64,000 nt of DNA from Saprospiraceae bacterium (GCA_026129545.1 JAHCHX010000001.1:1115501-1179500), one strand, 5' to 3'. Counted from the stretch's first letter, positions 9,579-18,367 are shown. The notes: a model not told the origin generated them from the sequence alone. Translations and numbers: made by a program.

Positions 9579-10865
9579 TCACAAATCATACTGTTTGATT
9601 TTTCGATAAAGCGTTCGCTCGCTGATTTTGAGCTCCTCGGCCGCTTCTTTCCGGCGGCCTTTATATTTGGCGAGGGCGCGTTTGATGGCCTCTTTTTCAA
9701 TCTCGTCCATAGCGAGGGGAGCATCCTCGATGTCGCTTTTGTCATAAGGGCTGGCCCCCGATATTCTGCCAGATTCGATGATGATGGGTGTCACGCGCTC
9801 TTGGTCGAGGGGCTGGTAGATAGCCGCTGGCTCGTCGCGGTCGTTGTCTTGCGGGTAATTGATGGTTGGGTAAGAAGAAGGCAGCTGCCGCACTGTGCTC
9901 AAATCCGGCATCCTGAGGTTGTTGCTTTTCACCAGTTCGAAGAACATCGTCTTCAAGTCGTTGAGGTCGTTTTTCATGTCGAAAAGCACCTTGTAAAGTA
10001 GGTCGCGCTCTTGAAAATCGCCCCCATGCGTGGCCGAAAATCCGTTGCCCTGAGAAGGCACGGGCAAGTTGCGGGCAAACAGTTGGGGCATGGTGCGCAA
10101 CAGTGCCTCTGCGGTGACGAGGCGCTCCTCCGAGAGCACGGACAGCTGCTCGGCCACGTTTTTCAACTCGCGCACATTGCCGGGCCAACGATAATTCTGC
10201 AACACCTGCTCGGCGCGCTCGTCGAGGCGGATGGATTGCATTCGGTATTTTTCGGCAAAATCGTAAGCGAATTTGCGGAACAAAACGGGGATGTCGTCGC
10301 GTCGGTCTTGCAGCGACGGCACTTTGATGGGCACCGTGCTGAGGCGGTAGTAAAGGTCTTCGCGGAATTTGCCTTTGCGGACGCGCTCTTGCAAATCCAC
10401 ATTGGTGGCGGCGATGACGCGCACATCGGTTTTCATCACTTTGCTCGCGCCGACACGGATGAACTCGCCCGATTCGAGCACCCGCAAGAGGTATGCCTGC
10501 GTGTCGAGCGGCATCTCGCTGATTTCGTCGAGGAAAATCGTGCCGTTGTTGACGGTTTCAAAGTAGCCCTTGCGGTCGCTCACTGCACCGGTGAACGAGC
10601 CTTTTTCGTGGCCGAACAATTCAGAGTTTATCGTTCCTTCTGGAATAGCGCCGCAGTTGATGGCGATGAATTCGTTGTGCTTACGCGCTGAGAGCGAGTG
10701 GATGATTTTGGAAAAAACTTCTTTGCCCACGCCGCTCTCGCCGATGATGAGCACGGTGAGGTCGGTCGGCGCGACACGGACGGCCGTTTCGAGCGCGGCA
10801 TCGAGCAGGTGCGAGGTACCGACGATGCCGAATCGGGATTTTATGGATTGGAGGTTGGTGGACAT
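9579..10865 (-). CDS. sigma54-dependent transcriptional activator without receiver domain
   Basis: 428 aa. The AAA+ domain begins almost at the N-terminus: Walker A GESGVGKE (43-49), the sigma54-contact loop GSFTGA (89-94, canonical GAFTGA), Walker B FLDEIS (111-116) and the arginine-finger region FREDLYYRLS. A poorly conserved linker (about 290-385) precedes a Fis-type helix-turn-helix at the C-terminus (RREAAEELKISERTLYRKIKQ). There is no N-terminal sensory or phospho-acceptor domain, so control may come from partner proteins or expression level. Its ATG directly follows the TAA of the upstream AlbA_2-domain gene with zero spacing, so translation is probably coupled. Last gene of a miaB-led minus-strand operon. 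Confidence 0.9.
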   Translation of the reverse strand: MSTNLQSIKSRFGIVGTSHLLDAALETAVRVAPTDLTVLIIGESGVGKEVFSKIIHSLSARKHNEFIAINCGAIPEGTINSELFGHEKGSFTGAVSDRKGYFETVNNGTIFLDEISEMPLDTQAYLLRVLESGEFIRVGASKVMKTDVRVIAATNVDLQERVRKGKFREDLYYRLSTVPIKVPSLQDRRDDIPVLFRKFAYDFAEKYRMQSIRLDERAEQVLQNYRWPGNVRELKNVAEQLSVLSEERLVTAEALLRTMPQLFARNLPVPSQGNGFSATHGGDFQERDLLYKVLFDMKNDLNDLKTMFFELVKSNNLRMPDLSTVRQLPSSYPTINYPQDNDRDEPAAIYQPLDQERVTPIIIESGRISGASPYDKSDIEDAPLAMDEIEKEAIKRALAKYKGRRKEAAEELKISERTLYRKIKQYDL

Positions 10866-12383
10866 TTAAGTTGGCACTACAATTTTGTATTGGGCAATTT
10901 TCCTTCTTGAGATTCTTTGATTCAGAAATATTTTTGTCACCTCTGATTTTGAACGAGATTTTTGAAGCAGTCCCGCCATCCTAAGACCTGTAACCTCTTT
11001 GTCGTAAATATCTCGATCTGAAGTATTCATAGCTCTAAACATATCTTCTGGAGCGATTTCCTCTCCTTGCATCCCAAGAAGGACAATCTTTTTTTGATTG
11101 CTTGTCAAATTGTATTTTGAAAACAAGTTCAAGAACTCTTGTTGTTTAGGCGTATAAATAGGTCTATTAAAGAGTTTAACTGTAAACCAGTTAGTGTTTG
11201 AATACAATTCTGGTGGCTTACGGTCAAGATCACTCATGAGCGTGAAAATGCGTTTCATGCCCTCCCCTAATTCGCGCATGAACTTTGAAACATTGAGGGT
11301 GTAGGCAATTTTGGAATTGCGAGATTCGTGGCGATTATCGAGGGCATATAAATCTTCGATTCTTAGTGTCGAAAGGAGGGCGCCTGGGCTTTTGATTTCA
11401 AGCCTATCATCAAATATATAAACTTCAATGCCATTGCTATTACTGTAATCACGGTGAGCTAAAGCATTTAGCAAAGCTTCTCGGCAAGCATCTTCCGGGT
11501 AAGAATATCTTTGTTCAAATTTTCCACCTGCGCCGAACTCAGTTTTTTGCGCTAAGAAAGGTCGTAAACCTTCCCATCCTTTAGAAGCCAGCTCGTAAAT
11601 GTTCCCAGCGACAGTTTCGTCACTTACAACATTGTATTTTTCACCGGGTAACAGTTCATTGCCATTCACTTTCAAAATTCTAACTTGACTTCTTGGGTGC
11701 CATCTTGAAACATCTCTGGCAAATAAAAGAACGGCGGCACGTCTTAACCGAAGCCCACTAACTGAATATTCTGCCAGACCCAACTGCTGGAGATATTTTT
11801 CAGCAGTCATTCCTTTAAGATAATTATTTGCGAGGCTTTGTATCAGAGGGATATCTAAATCATTAATAGTTGCTCCGTCGACAAATTGCCGGTCATATTC
11901 TCTTGACAACACCTCCTGCCTTTCAAATTGCAATCTGCTGATTTTTGCGGGTACCGTTCTTTTGTCTTTTCTAATCACTGCTCTCCCATCACGAAGTTGG
12001 TATATTTCGGTAGCGCCTTTCTCAACTTGGAAAAACAATACAGTCTCGTCTTGGATTTGAATTTTTTGTGCATAAATCATTGGGAGATTTTGTCCTTCAA
12101 AGACGTGCGAATGCGGAGCATTTAGCATTTGTTGAACTTCCTCTTCCGTGTGAGGAATGCCAGTAACAGTCATATCGTCTTCAACTCCAATGAGCAATTC
12201 TCCACCATCAGCATTTGCAAAGGCCACTAATCCTTCGGCAATATCTTGACAAATGTGTTTAGCCAATCGAGGTTTCTTGCTTCCGGGCTTCCCTTCCCAT
12301 GCAGATTTAAACTCTCTGAAGTCACTCTCACCTACGAGAATTGAGTTTTTTATTCGTTCTTGAAGAATCAGTATGTCGCTCAT
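10866..12383 (-). CDS. AlbA_2 (Schlafen-like) / RecG-like ATP-binding regulator, COG2865 type
   Basis: 505 aa from the ATG at 12383 (MSDILILQERIKN). A longer frame reading up to 13115 is only the antisense-free shadow of miaB and was not used. Residues about 15-140 are an AlbA_2 domain (ESDFREFKSAW, IAEGLVAFANADGGELLIGVEDD). Residues about 290-400 match the HATPase-like block of this family (YPEDACREALLNALAHRDYS, EVYIFDDRLEIKSPG, RNSKIAYTL). A winged-helix-like C-terminus follows. Relatives are annotated as predicted transcriptional regulators or helicase-like proteins, often in accessory loci. By eye it is clearly more AT-rich than miaB and the sigma54 gene on either side, suggesting acquisition into the operon. 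Confidence 0.85.
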   Translation of the reverse strand: MSDILILQERIKNSILVGESDFREFKSAWEGKPGSKKPRLAKHICQDIAEGLVAFANADGGELLIGVEDDMTVTGIPHTEEEVQQMLNAPHSHVFEGQNLPMIYAQKIQIQDETVLFFQVEKGATEIYQLRDGRAVIRKDKRTVPAKISRLQFERQEVLSREYDRQFVDGATINDLDIPLIQSLANNYLKGMTAEKYLQQLGLAEYSVSGLRLRRAAVLLFARDVSRWHPRSQVRILKVNGNELLPGEKYNVVSDETVAGNIYELASKGWEGLRPFLAQKTEFGAGGKFEQRYSYPEDACREALLNALAHRDYSNSNGIEVYIFDDRLEIKSPGALLSTLRIEDLYALDNRHESRNSKIAYTLNVSKFMRELGEGMKRIFTLMSDLDRKPPELYSNTNWFTVKLFNRPIYTPKQQEFLNLFSKYNLTSNQKKIVLLGMQGEEIAPEDMFRAMNTSDRDIYDKEVTGLRMAGLLQKSRSKSEVTKIFLNQRISRRKIAQYKIVVPT

Positions 12384-12403
12384 ACTTTGTTTTGAATTTT
12401 GGC

Positions 12404-13837
12404 TTACACGATTTCCCCCAACAACGTCGCACTCGTCGCCTCCTTCACCCGCACCAGCGCGTAGTCGCCAGGCTTCAAACCCTCTTTTTTCGGGAACACG
12501 ACCATCTTGTTCTGGGTGTTGCGCCCGCAAAAGTCGAGAGCGGATTTGCGGCTGTTTCCTTCTATTAAAACCTTGAACGTCTTGCCGATGTCGGCCTGAT
12601 TGTGGCGCAGCGACACAGCGTTTTGCACACGGATGATTTCTTGCAAGCGGCGTTTTTTCACTTCTTCCGGGATGTCGTCGGCGTACTTGCGGGCGGCGAG
12701 TGTGCCGGGGCGTTCGGAGTAGAAAAACATATAAGACATCGAGAAGTTCGCCCACTCCACGATGCTGAGCGTGTCCTGATGTTCTTCCTCCGTTTCGGAG
12801 CAAAAGCCCGTGATGATGTCGCTCGACACGGCGGCCTCCGGCAGGATGCGGCGGATGGCGCGGATGCGAGCTTCGTACCAGGGGCGGTCGTAGGTGCGGT
12901 TCATCATTTCCAGCACGCGCGAGTTGCCCGACTGCACCGGCAGGTGGATGTACTTGCAGATGTTTTCGTATTTCGCCATCGTGTGCAACACCTCGTCGGT
13001 CATGTCTTTCGGGTGGCTGGTGCTGAACCGGACGCGCAGGCTCGGATGAATTAAAGCCGTCATTTCCAGCAAGTTGGCGAAATTGACGCGCTCGCCTGTT
13101 TCGGGGTTTTCCCACTTGTAGGAGTCCACATTCTGCCCCAAAAGCGTGACTTCGCGGTAGCCGTTTTCAAACAAATTTGTTGCCTCTGCCACGATGCTGA
13201 AGGGGTCGCGCGAACGCTCGCGCCCGCGTGTGAACGGCACGACGCAGAACGAACACATGTTGTCGCAGCCGCGCATGATGCTGATGAAGGCTGTGATGCC
13301 GTTCGATTCGAGGCGCACGGGGCTGATGTCGGCGTAAGTTTCTTCGCGGCTGAGCAGGACGTTGACCATGCGGTTGCCGTCTTCCGCGCCGCCAATGAGG
13401 TTGGGCAGGTCGCGGTAAGCGTCGGGGCCGACCACGATGTCCACGAGTTTTTCTTCTTCCAAAAACTTCTTTTTCAGCCGCTCGGCCATGCAGCCCAACA
13501 CACCGACCACCGTGCCGGGACGTTGATTTTTAATCGTTTCAAAAAAACGGAGGCGTTTGCGGACGGTCTCTTCGGCTTTCTCGCGGATGGAGCAAGTGTT
13601 TATCAAAATCAAATCGCTCTCCTCCACGTTGCGGGTAGGGGAATAGCCGATTTCGCTCAGGATGGAAGCCACGATTTCGGAGTCGCTGAAATTCATCTGG
13701 CAGCCGTAACTCTCGATGTAAAAGCGTTTCCCGCCCGGCACAGTCGTCTCTTGCCAGTGTTCTTTGAAGAGGACGTTGCCTTGCTTTGCCTCGTCAATCG
13801 TTTTGATTCCTTCCAATGTCGGGTTGCTGTCGTACAT
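12404..13837 (-). CDS. miaB: tRNA-2-methylthio-N6-dimethylallyladenosine synthase
   Basis: 477 aa. The N-terminal UPF0004 domain supplies three cluster ligands, Cys46 ([13 protein letters not shown]), Cys82 ([11 protein letters not shown]) and Cys116 (VLGCMAER). The radical-SAM domain has CDNMCSFC (Cys191, 195, 198). A TRAM domain closes the protein ([14 protein letters not shown] to [21 protein letters not shown]). The enzyme adds a methylthio group to i6A37 of tRNAs reading UNN codons. First gene of a three-gene minus-strand operon; a -7 box is about 90 bp upstream. The gap to the next gene is 20 bp. Confidence 0.96.
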   Translation of the reverse strand: MYDSNPTLEGIKTIDEAKQGNVLFKEHWQETTVPGGKRFYIESYGCQMNFSDSEIVASILSEIGYSPTRNVEESDLILINTCSIREKAEETVRKRLRFFETIKNQRPGTVVGVLGCMAERLKKKFLEEEKLVDIVVGPDAYRDLPNLIGGAEDGNRMVNVLLSREETYADISPVRLESNGITAFISIMRGCDNMCSFCVVPFTRGRERSRDPFSIVAEATNLFENGYREVTLLGQNVDSYKWENPETGERVNFANLLEMTALIHPSLRVRFSTSHPKDMTDEVLHTMAKYENICKYIHLPVQSGNSRVLEMMNRTYDRPWYEARIRAIRRILPEAAVSSDIITGFCSETEEEHQDTLSIVEWANFSMSYMFFYSERPGTLAARKYADDIPEEVKKRRLQEIIRVQNAVSLRHNQADIGKTFKVLIEGNSRKSALDFCGRNTQNKMVVFPKKEGLKPGDYALVRVKEATSATLLGEIV

Positions 13838-13925
13838 ATCTTGTGCGCCGGGATGGTATTCCGGCTTCTAAATTTGAGTATTTCAACTGGAATGATATTC
13901 CGGTATGCAAGGTGCAATGAGGCCG

Positions 13926-13933
13926 CAAAGGTA
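13926..13933 (-). promoter_or_regulatory. Bacteroidota -7 box for miaB operon
   Basis: Minus-strand TACCTTTG (TAnnTTTG). A TTTG lies 23 bp upstream and may be the -33 element. Confidence 0.5.
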
Positions 13934-13982
13934 GGGTTTTTGCGAATGAAAAATGACAAAATGTCAGATGCGCAAAAACGAA

Positions 13983-14014
13983 ACAGCCTGCCTTGCGTAA
14001 GCAAAACAGGCTGT
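13983..14014 (-). terminator. hairpin terminator after the 14.0-kb small gene
   Basis: ACAGCCTG ... CAGGCTGT, 8-bp arms plus an inner TTGC/GCAA pairing. On the minus strand it is followed by TTCGTTTTTG. It is 22 bp beyond the stop at 14037. Confidence 0.6.
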
Positions 14015-14036
14015 GTGTGTGGGGGTTTGAAAAGAC

Positions 14037-14378
14037 CTAAATGACCACCAACAAGACTTTGATGGTGATTTTCAAGACCTCTCCGACGATTTCGTCAAAT
14101 TTTGCTTTGGAAATGGCCACCTCGGACAGCAACTCAATCTTCATTTGAGCATAGCGGCCTTTCATCAGGAATTCAAAATCTTCCTTGCTGATTTTCTCAT
14201 CAGCCAACATCTCGGCGTAACGGGCGGCATCTTCTTTTAGGCTTTGGTGCAATCGGGCGGCGGCCTCTTCATATTGGCCTCTGCGTCTTTTGACAAATTC
14301 ACTCACTACGCCCACTACTTGATTGTCCAAGTTGTCGAGTGCATCTTTGATACTTTTTGATTTTGATTTACTAGCCAT
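14037..14378 (-). CDS. small helical protein of unknown function
   Basis: 113 aa starting MASKSKSKSIKDALDNLD. The basic, Ser/Lys-rich N-terminus is followed by long amphipathic helices rich in Glu, Ala and Arg (FVKRRRGQYEEAAARLHQSLKED). It ends in a short very hydrophobic stretch, ITIKVLLVVI, that could dip into the membrane. I do not recognise the family. The gene lies 50 bp downstream of another small minus-strand gene and ends at a hairpin, so the two may share a transcript. Composition and codon use look like the surrounding core genes, which supports a real gene. Confidence 0.7.
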   Translation of the reverse strand: MASKSKSKSIKDALDNLDNQVVGVVSEFVKRRRGQYEEAAARLHQSLKEDAARYAEMLADEKISKEDFEFLMKGRYAQMKIELLSEVAISKAKFDEIVGEVLKITIKVLLVVI

Positions 14379-14428
14379 TGTTCAATTTTTTTGATGGAAC
14401 GGAAGTGTGGAGGCAATCACGTGCTAGG

Positions 14429-14863
14429 TTATTTTCTCTTGGCCATTTCTGCTTTTTTGATGGCATCGAGGCTTTTTCCGACTTGCCCCACCGCTTCCTT
14501 CACATAGTCCTTGTCGAGGATTCCTTTTTCTTTCCAACGGTTGAAAAACGGCGCGGCCAACTCATCGTTGAGCACTTGCCAAGACTTTGCGATTTCCGTG
14601 TTTTTCTTCTGACCGGCGGCATGGCTGGCAGCGCCGCTCAAATCGCTCAGGAGTTTCGTGACAGAGTCGGCGTGCTTGCCATAAGGCTCTATGGCTTTGC
14701 CCATCAATTGGGTGAGTTGCCCGCCGATGTTGGTGATGTTGTCAAGGCCGATTTGGTCGAAACGCGCCGCACAGGATTGCATGGTGCTTGTCACGCTGAA
14801 CAAAACAAGGCCGAAGGAAAGTAGCAAGGCGTTTGGCTTCAAAGAGCGCAGAAAAGTTCTCAT
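14429..14863 (-). CDS. hypothetical envelope protein, possible lipoprotein
   Basis: 144 aa from the ATG at 14863 (MRTFLRSLKPNALLLSFGL), which opens a hydrophobic signal segment. A possible lipobox STMQSC follows, with its Cys at residue 31. The mature part is helical (FDQIGLDNITNIGGQLTQLMGKAIEP, VGQVGKSLDAIKKAEMAKRK) with no recognised domain. An upstream start at 14899 would put 12 extra residues before the signal peptide and is less likely. Probably co-transcribed with the 113-aa gene downstream. Function unknown. Confidence 0.7.
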   Translation of the reverse strand: MRTFLRSLKPNALLLSFGLVLFSVTSTMQSCAARFDQIGLDNITNIGGQLTQLMGKAIEPYGKHADSVTKLLSDLSGAASHAAGQKKNTEIAKSWQVLNDELAAPFFNRWKEKGILDKDYVKEAVGQVGKSLDAIKKAEMAKRK

Positions 14864-14926
14864 AATTAGTGTTTTTTCAATTGTGAAAGTGATGCACAAA
14901 TGAACGATGAAAGTAGATGCTTTTGC

Positions 14927-15802
14927 CTATGTGCCTTCCGAAATTTTTTCCAAGGCGTGTTCAATCAATTGACGCACCGTTTGCTCAGGATTTCGGCTGA
15001 ATGTTCCCGACGGGCGGTTGGCTAGTATTGCGTTCAGCGACACCGCCCGATGCCCCAATAAGTTTGCCAATCCATAGATGCCCGCAGTCTCCATTTCAAG
15101 ATTTACTATTTTTTCACGTTGGTACTCAAATGCTTGTAGCAAGTCGAGATAATTGGGCTGTCTGAGTGGCGCCCTCAATCGGCGGCCTTGCGGGCCGTAA
15201 AATCCTGAATTGGTGGCAGTGATGCCGTGATGAAAACCTTGCGAAAAACAGCGCAACAAATCCGGGTTGCCCTCTGAAAAATAGGGGCTGACCGGGAAGT
15301 CCCATTGTTCGGTGGCGTGTTCTCTCAAGGCGGTCACCAATGGGTGGTTTTGCATGGCTGGCGCTTGATAAAACTGCATCAGCCCGTCCAGCCCCAAACC
15401 TCCCGACGATGCGACCCATGAATCAACGGGTACTTCTTCTTGCAAACTGCCAGCCGTGCCGATTCTGATAAAAGTGAGTGATGTCGGGCGGGGCTTAGGC
15501 ACACGGTTCTCCAAGTCAATGTTGAACAAGGCATCCAATTCGTTCAGCACAATGTCCACATTGTCGGTGCCTATGCCCGTGCTGACCACCGAAAGACGCT
15601 GTTTGCCGAGCCAGCCAGTGTGGGTCACAAATTCGCGCTTGCGGGCGCGGTGTTCCACGCGGTCGAAATAGCGGCTCACTTTGGCCACCCGTTCCGGGTC
15701 GCCGACGGTGATGACGAGCGGCGCTACCTGCTCGGGGTGCAGATGCAGGTGATAGATGCTGCCGTCGCGGTTGAGGATGAGTTCGGAGGATTTCATGTTC
15801 AT
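14927..15802 (-). CDS. nucleoside phosphorylase, uridine phosphorylase-like
   Basis: 291 aa. PNP/UDP-family motifs: phosphate-binding VITVGDPERVAKVSRYFD, then STGIGTDNVDIVLNELDALFN, FIRIGTAGSLQEEVPVDSWV, and the nucleoside-binding NLEMETAGIYGLANLLGH. It should cleave a nucleoside with phosphate to base plus (deoxy)ribose-1-phosphate for salvage. The METAG signature fits uridine phosphorylase best. A second ATG at 15796 (MKSSELIL) is an equally good start. A -7 box ends only 5 bp upstream of the first ATG, so the message is leaderless or begins at the second one. Single-gene unit divergent from hemF. Confidence 0.85.
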   Translation of the reverse strand: MNMKSSELILNRDGSIYHLHLHPEQVAPLVITVGDPERVAKVSRYFDRVEHRARKREFVTHTGWLGKQRLSVVSTGIGTDNVDIVLNELDALFNIDLENRVPKPRPTSLTFIRIGTAGSLQEEVPVDSWVASSGGLGLDGLMQFYQAPAMQNHPLVTALREHATEQWDFPVSPYFSEGNPDLLRCFSQGFHHGITATNSGFYGPQGRRLRAPLRQPNYLDLLQAFEYQREKIVNLEMETAGIYGLANLLGHRAVSLNAILANRPSGTFSRNPEQTVRQLIEHALEKISEGT

Positions 15803-15806
15803 GTGC

Positions 15807-15814
15807 CAAAGGTA
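15807..15814 (-). promoter_or_regulatory. -7 box overlapping the end of dispersed repeat copy A
   Basis: Minus-strand TACCTTTG. Its last two bases fall in the terminal repeat of copy A (15813-15917), so the rest of the promoter would lie inside the repeat. It is very close to the start codon at 15802. Confidence 0.45.
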
Positions 15815-15917
15815 TCCCTTGATTTACTAGAATTTGCCAGTTCACCATGATTGATGGTCATGATTTTGAACAGATTGCACTTTTAGCCATGTCCAAAATA
15901 TGACGGCACGAGGCATA
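15813..15917 (+). repeat. dispersed TATACCT-ended repeat, copy A
   Basis: 105 bp in the divergent intergenic region between the nucleoside phosphorylase and hemF. Left end TATCCCTTGATTTACTAGAA, core TGATTTTGAACAGATTGCAC and right end GACGGCACGAGGCATA match copy B (49181-49284) along the whole length with scattered substitutions. They also match the reverse complement of copy C (42204-42372). The ends are more degenerate than in the other copies. No open reading frame. It occupies most of the space upstream of hemF. Confidence 0.85.
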
Positions 15918-16031
15918 AAACACAACTCATGGCATCCGTGGTTTTTCCGATACTCCGGCAAAATTATCTTTACCAATTTTTGCCTTTCAAATAAAAAAAG
16001 GAACAATGACCTTTGCGCAACATAAATAGCC

Positions 16032-16925
16032 ATGGTCACAAAAGAACACATCGCCGACCGTTTCCGAACCCTCCAAGACGACATCTGCCGCCAACTCGAA
16101 TCCGCCGAAGGCGGGGGCGGCAAGTTTTTGGAAGACAACTGGCTCCGCCCGGAGGGTGGGGGAGGGCGTAGCCGGGTCATCGAAGGAAAAATCATTGAGA
16201 AAGGCGGGGTCATGTTCAGCGCGGTGCATGGGCCGCTGCCCGAGGCTGTGGCAAAGAGTATGCAATTGCCGCCAACCGAGTTTTTTGCGACGGGCGTGAG
16301 CATCGTGCTGCATCCGCACAGCCCGATGGCTCCTATCATCCATAAAAATGTGCGCTATTTCGAGACTGGCACCGGGCGATGGTGGTTTGGCGGGGGCATT
16401 GACCTGACGCCACATTATATTGTGGAGGACGATGCCCGGTTTTTTCACCAGCAATTGAAAAATACTTGCGCTCGCTTTCATCCCGCGTTCTACCCTGATT
16501 TTAAGCAGCAGGCCGATGACTATTTTTTTCTGAAACACCGCCAAGAAACGCGCGGGGTGGGCGGCATCTTTTTCGACTACTTGGATGAAAAATGCGGTCT
16601 TTCGCAGGATAAACTTTTCGAGTTTGCGGTGGCTGTGGGCGAGACGTTCGCCCCGACGTACACAGAATTGTTGCGTCGCGCACAAAATCGTCCGTGGGGT
16701 GAGCGCGAAAAACGCTGGCAGATGCTTCGACGCGGTCGCTATGTGGAGTTCAATTTGGTGTGGGACAGAGGCACAAAATTCGGCCTCGAAACCAACGGTC
16801 GGGTAGAGTCCATCCTGATGAGCATGCCGCCGGTGGCGCATTGGGCGTACAATTTCAAACCGGAGCCGGGCAGCCCTGAGGCTGCGACGTTGAACCTGCT
16901 CAAGAAAGGCATTGATTGGTTGTGA
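16032..16925 (+). CDS. hemF: oxygen-dependent coproporphyrinogen III oxidase
   Basis: 297 aa, normal length. Conserved blocks: KGGVMFSAVHGPLP, ATGVSIVLHPHSPMAPIIHKNVRYFET, WWFGGGIDLTPHY, GGIFFDYLDE and GRYVEFNLVWDRGTKFGLETNGRVESILMSMPP. It converts coproporphyrinogen III to protoporphyrinogen IX in the cytoplasm, using O2, so the host is probably aerobic. Single-gene unit divergent from the nucleoside phosphorylase, with dispersed repeat copy A filling the intergenic region. Confidence 0.97.
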   Translation: MVTKEHIADRFRTLQDDICRQLESAEGGGGKFLEDNWLRPEGGGGRSRVIEGKIIEKGGVMFSAVHGPLPEAVAKSMQLPPTEFFATGVSIVLHPHSPMAPIIHKNVRYFETGTGRWWFGGGIDLTPHYIVEDDARFFHQQLKNTCARFHPAFYPDFKQQADDYFFLKHRQETRGVGGIFFDYLDEKCGLSQDKLFEFAVAVGETFAPTYTELLRRAQNRPWGEREKRWQMLRRGRYVEFNLVWDRGTKFGLETNGRVESILMSMPPVAHWAYNFKPEPGSPEAATLNLLKKGIDWL

Positions 16926-17011
16926 GCAGGGTTTACGCCTTGTGCTGCCATGAACATCTGATAAGTCCGAGAGAATCAGGGCATAAAAAACAAGATGCTC
17001 CCGTCCTGTCA

Positions 17012-17019
17012 TACATTTG
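17012..17019 (+). promoter_or_regulatory. Bacteroidota -7 box for the DUF721 gene
   Basis: TACATTTG, ending 18 bp before the ATG at 17038. Confidence 0.5.
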
Positions 17020-17037
17020 CACAAAGTGATTTTGCCC

Positions 17038-17328
17038 ATGAAAAAGAAAAACGACAATTCGCTTCAAGAGGCCATGCAGGATATGCTCAGGGAATTTCGC
17101 CTGAAGCCGCAGCTGGACGAGACGCGCGTGAAAATGCTTTGGGAAAAACTCATGGGCAAGACGATTGCGACTTACACTTCCAATATATCCGTGCGCAAAA
17201 ACGTGCTGCACCTCACCATCCTTTCCGCGCCGCTCAAGCACGAGCTTTCTTACTCGAAGGACAAAATAAAAAGCCTGCTCAACGAAGAAATGGGGGAGGA
17301 GTACATCAAGGATGTGGTGATACGGTAA
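17038..17328 (+). CDS. DUF721 (DciA-like) protein
   Basis: 96 aa from the ATG at 17038 (MKKKNDNSLQEAMQDMLREF). An upstream TTG would lie on the promoter box. Typical features: an N-terminal helix (LREFRLKPQLDETRVKMLWEKLMG) and the beta-strand run ISVRKNVLHLTILSAPLKHELSYSKDKI. The family includes DciA, which helps load the replicative helicase in bacteria lacking DnaC/DnaI; a KH-like RNA-binding role has also been proposed. The short C-terminus is normal for Bacteroidota members. Monocistronic or followed by the membrane protein gene 43 bp downstream. Confidence 0.82.
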   Translation: MKKKNDNSLQEAMQDMLREFRLKPQLDETRVKMLWEKLMGKTIATYTSNISVRKNVLHLTILSAPLKHELSYSKDKIKSLLNEEMGEEYIKDVVIR

Positions 17329-17371
17329 GGGTGGTTGCGTACTTTAAGTTATCGTAAAGTTTCGCAGCTTC

Positions 17372-17902
17372 ATGCTCGATAGCCTGTCATCTGCCCGAAT
17401 TTTGCGCTCGAGCATGAGACCCGGCGAACGCATCATCCCTTTCTCGAAAAAAGACAAACGCCTGATAGCAAGCAAATTGCGGGCGAAACTACTCTGGATG
17501 GGGGTGTATGCCCTTTCTGTTGCAGTGCTGATGGTCGCATTTTGGGTCTCGTGTTTGCAGTCTTCCCTTTGGGTTTTGGCAGTCATATCCGTGCTCAGTC
17601 TTGTGCTGGCAAGTACTTTTTTTTTACTCGAAAAACACCCTCGACTTGCGCTGCGATTGCTGCGCGATTTGGATGCTGGCAAAAAACGTGTGATATCCGG
17701 GAAGGTGGAAAAAGTTCATTTCAAACAAGAGGGGACGCGCCCACTTGAACAGATTTACGAAATCGGGGCGTATCGCTTTGAGTTGGGAGAACTATCGCCT
17801 GTGCTTAAAAAGTTTCGGCAGGTGATGCCGGGACAAGTAGTCGAAGTGCACCAGTGCCTTCATTCGGGTGTCATCTTGCAGTTGGAAGTGTTGGGCGAAT
17901 AA
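17372..17902 (+). CDS. membrane protein of unknown function, two TM helices
   Basis: 176 aa. Two hydrophobic helices close together (LLWMGVYALSVAVLMVAFWVSCL and SLWVLAVISVLSLVLASTFFLL) form an inner-membrane hairpin. A cytoplasmic domain of about 90 residues follows (SGKVEKVHFKQEGTRPLEQIYEIGAYRFELGE to VVEVHQCLHSGVILQLEVLGE), which reads like a small beta-barrel. I do not recognise the family. A second ATG lies 14 codons in (MRPGERIIPF), so the first 14 residues are uncertain. It ends at a GC-rich hairpin. Confidence 0.7.
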   Translation: MLDSLSSARILRSSMRPGERIIPFSKKDKRLIASKLRAKLLWMGVYALSVAVLMVAFWVSCLQSSLWVLAVISVLSLVLASTFFLLEKHPRLALRLLRDLDAGKKRVISGKVEKVHFKQEGTRPLEQIYEIGAYRFELGELSPVLKKFRQVMPGQVVEVHQCLHSGVILQLEVLGE

Positions 17903-17908
17903 AACAAA

Positions 17909-17939
17909 TGCCCCGCCCCGGTGCGTGCGGGGCGGGGCA
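17909..17939. terminator. GC-rich hairpin between convergent genes
   Basis: TGCCCCGCCCC / GGGGCGGGGCA, 11-bp arms and 9-nt loop, between the stops at 17902 (+) and 17966 (-). No T-run. Confidence 0.7.
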
Positions 17940-17965
17940 AGTCGCATAAAGCCGGAGTGCGTCAC

Positions 17966-18205
17966 TCAGCCTTCCTCGCCTTCTTCGCCCTCCTCTTCCC
18001 CTTCGTTTTCTTCCTCTATTTCATCCTCCTCTGCCTCTTCTTCGCTTTCCGTTTCTTCTTCCTCCGGCTCATCTTCGTTGAGTAAAGCGGTGGTGGTTTC
18101 GACAGAAGTCTCGTCGGAGCTCAGGCCGATTTCTTGCACATCGAGTGTTTCTTCAAATTGCATGGTGTGGCGATTTTTAATGTTTGAAAATGGTGAACTT
18201 GCCAT
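17966..18205 (-). CDS. small extremely acidic protein 1
   Basis: 79 aa (65 aa if started at the second ATG, 18163, MQFEETLDVQ). The N-terminal 45 residues are ordinary; the last 30 or so are almost only Glu with some Asp, Gly, Ser (DEPEEEETESEEEAEED ...). No fold or family was recognised. A second acidic protein is encoded on the same strand 163 bp upstream. Acidic tails of this sort occur on proteins that bind basic partners or cations, but nothing here shows which. The GAA/GAG run is expansion-prone. Could be a real small protein or low-complexity sequence; neighbours and start context favour a gene. Confidence 0.5.
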   Translation of the reverse strand: MASSPFSNIKNRHTMQFEETLDVQEIGLSSDETSVETTTALLNEDEPEEEETESEEEAEEDEIEEENEGEEEGEEGEEG

Positions 18206-18367
18206 GCAAAGGAAGATTCTAAACGAGTGTCGTCGTAGAAAGGGGCAGCTAAGTTGTCATTAAGAAAAAGGCGCTTTGGTTCACTCAAAATTTACCTGTG
18301 CTTTTCGCAAAATTCTTGTCACAAGCCACGTCGGATTTTAATCTGAAAAGACTGGTTTGGCGCTGCA

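Noticed and set aside
10866..13115. A single 749-aa reading frame
   Set aside because: Its first 244 residues are a shifted-frame shadow of miaB (Arg/Pro/His-rich, no family match). The real gene starts at 12383.
15987..17057. 356-aa minus-strand frame
   Set aside because: Runs antisense across the whole of hemF, which is unambiguous.
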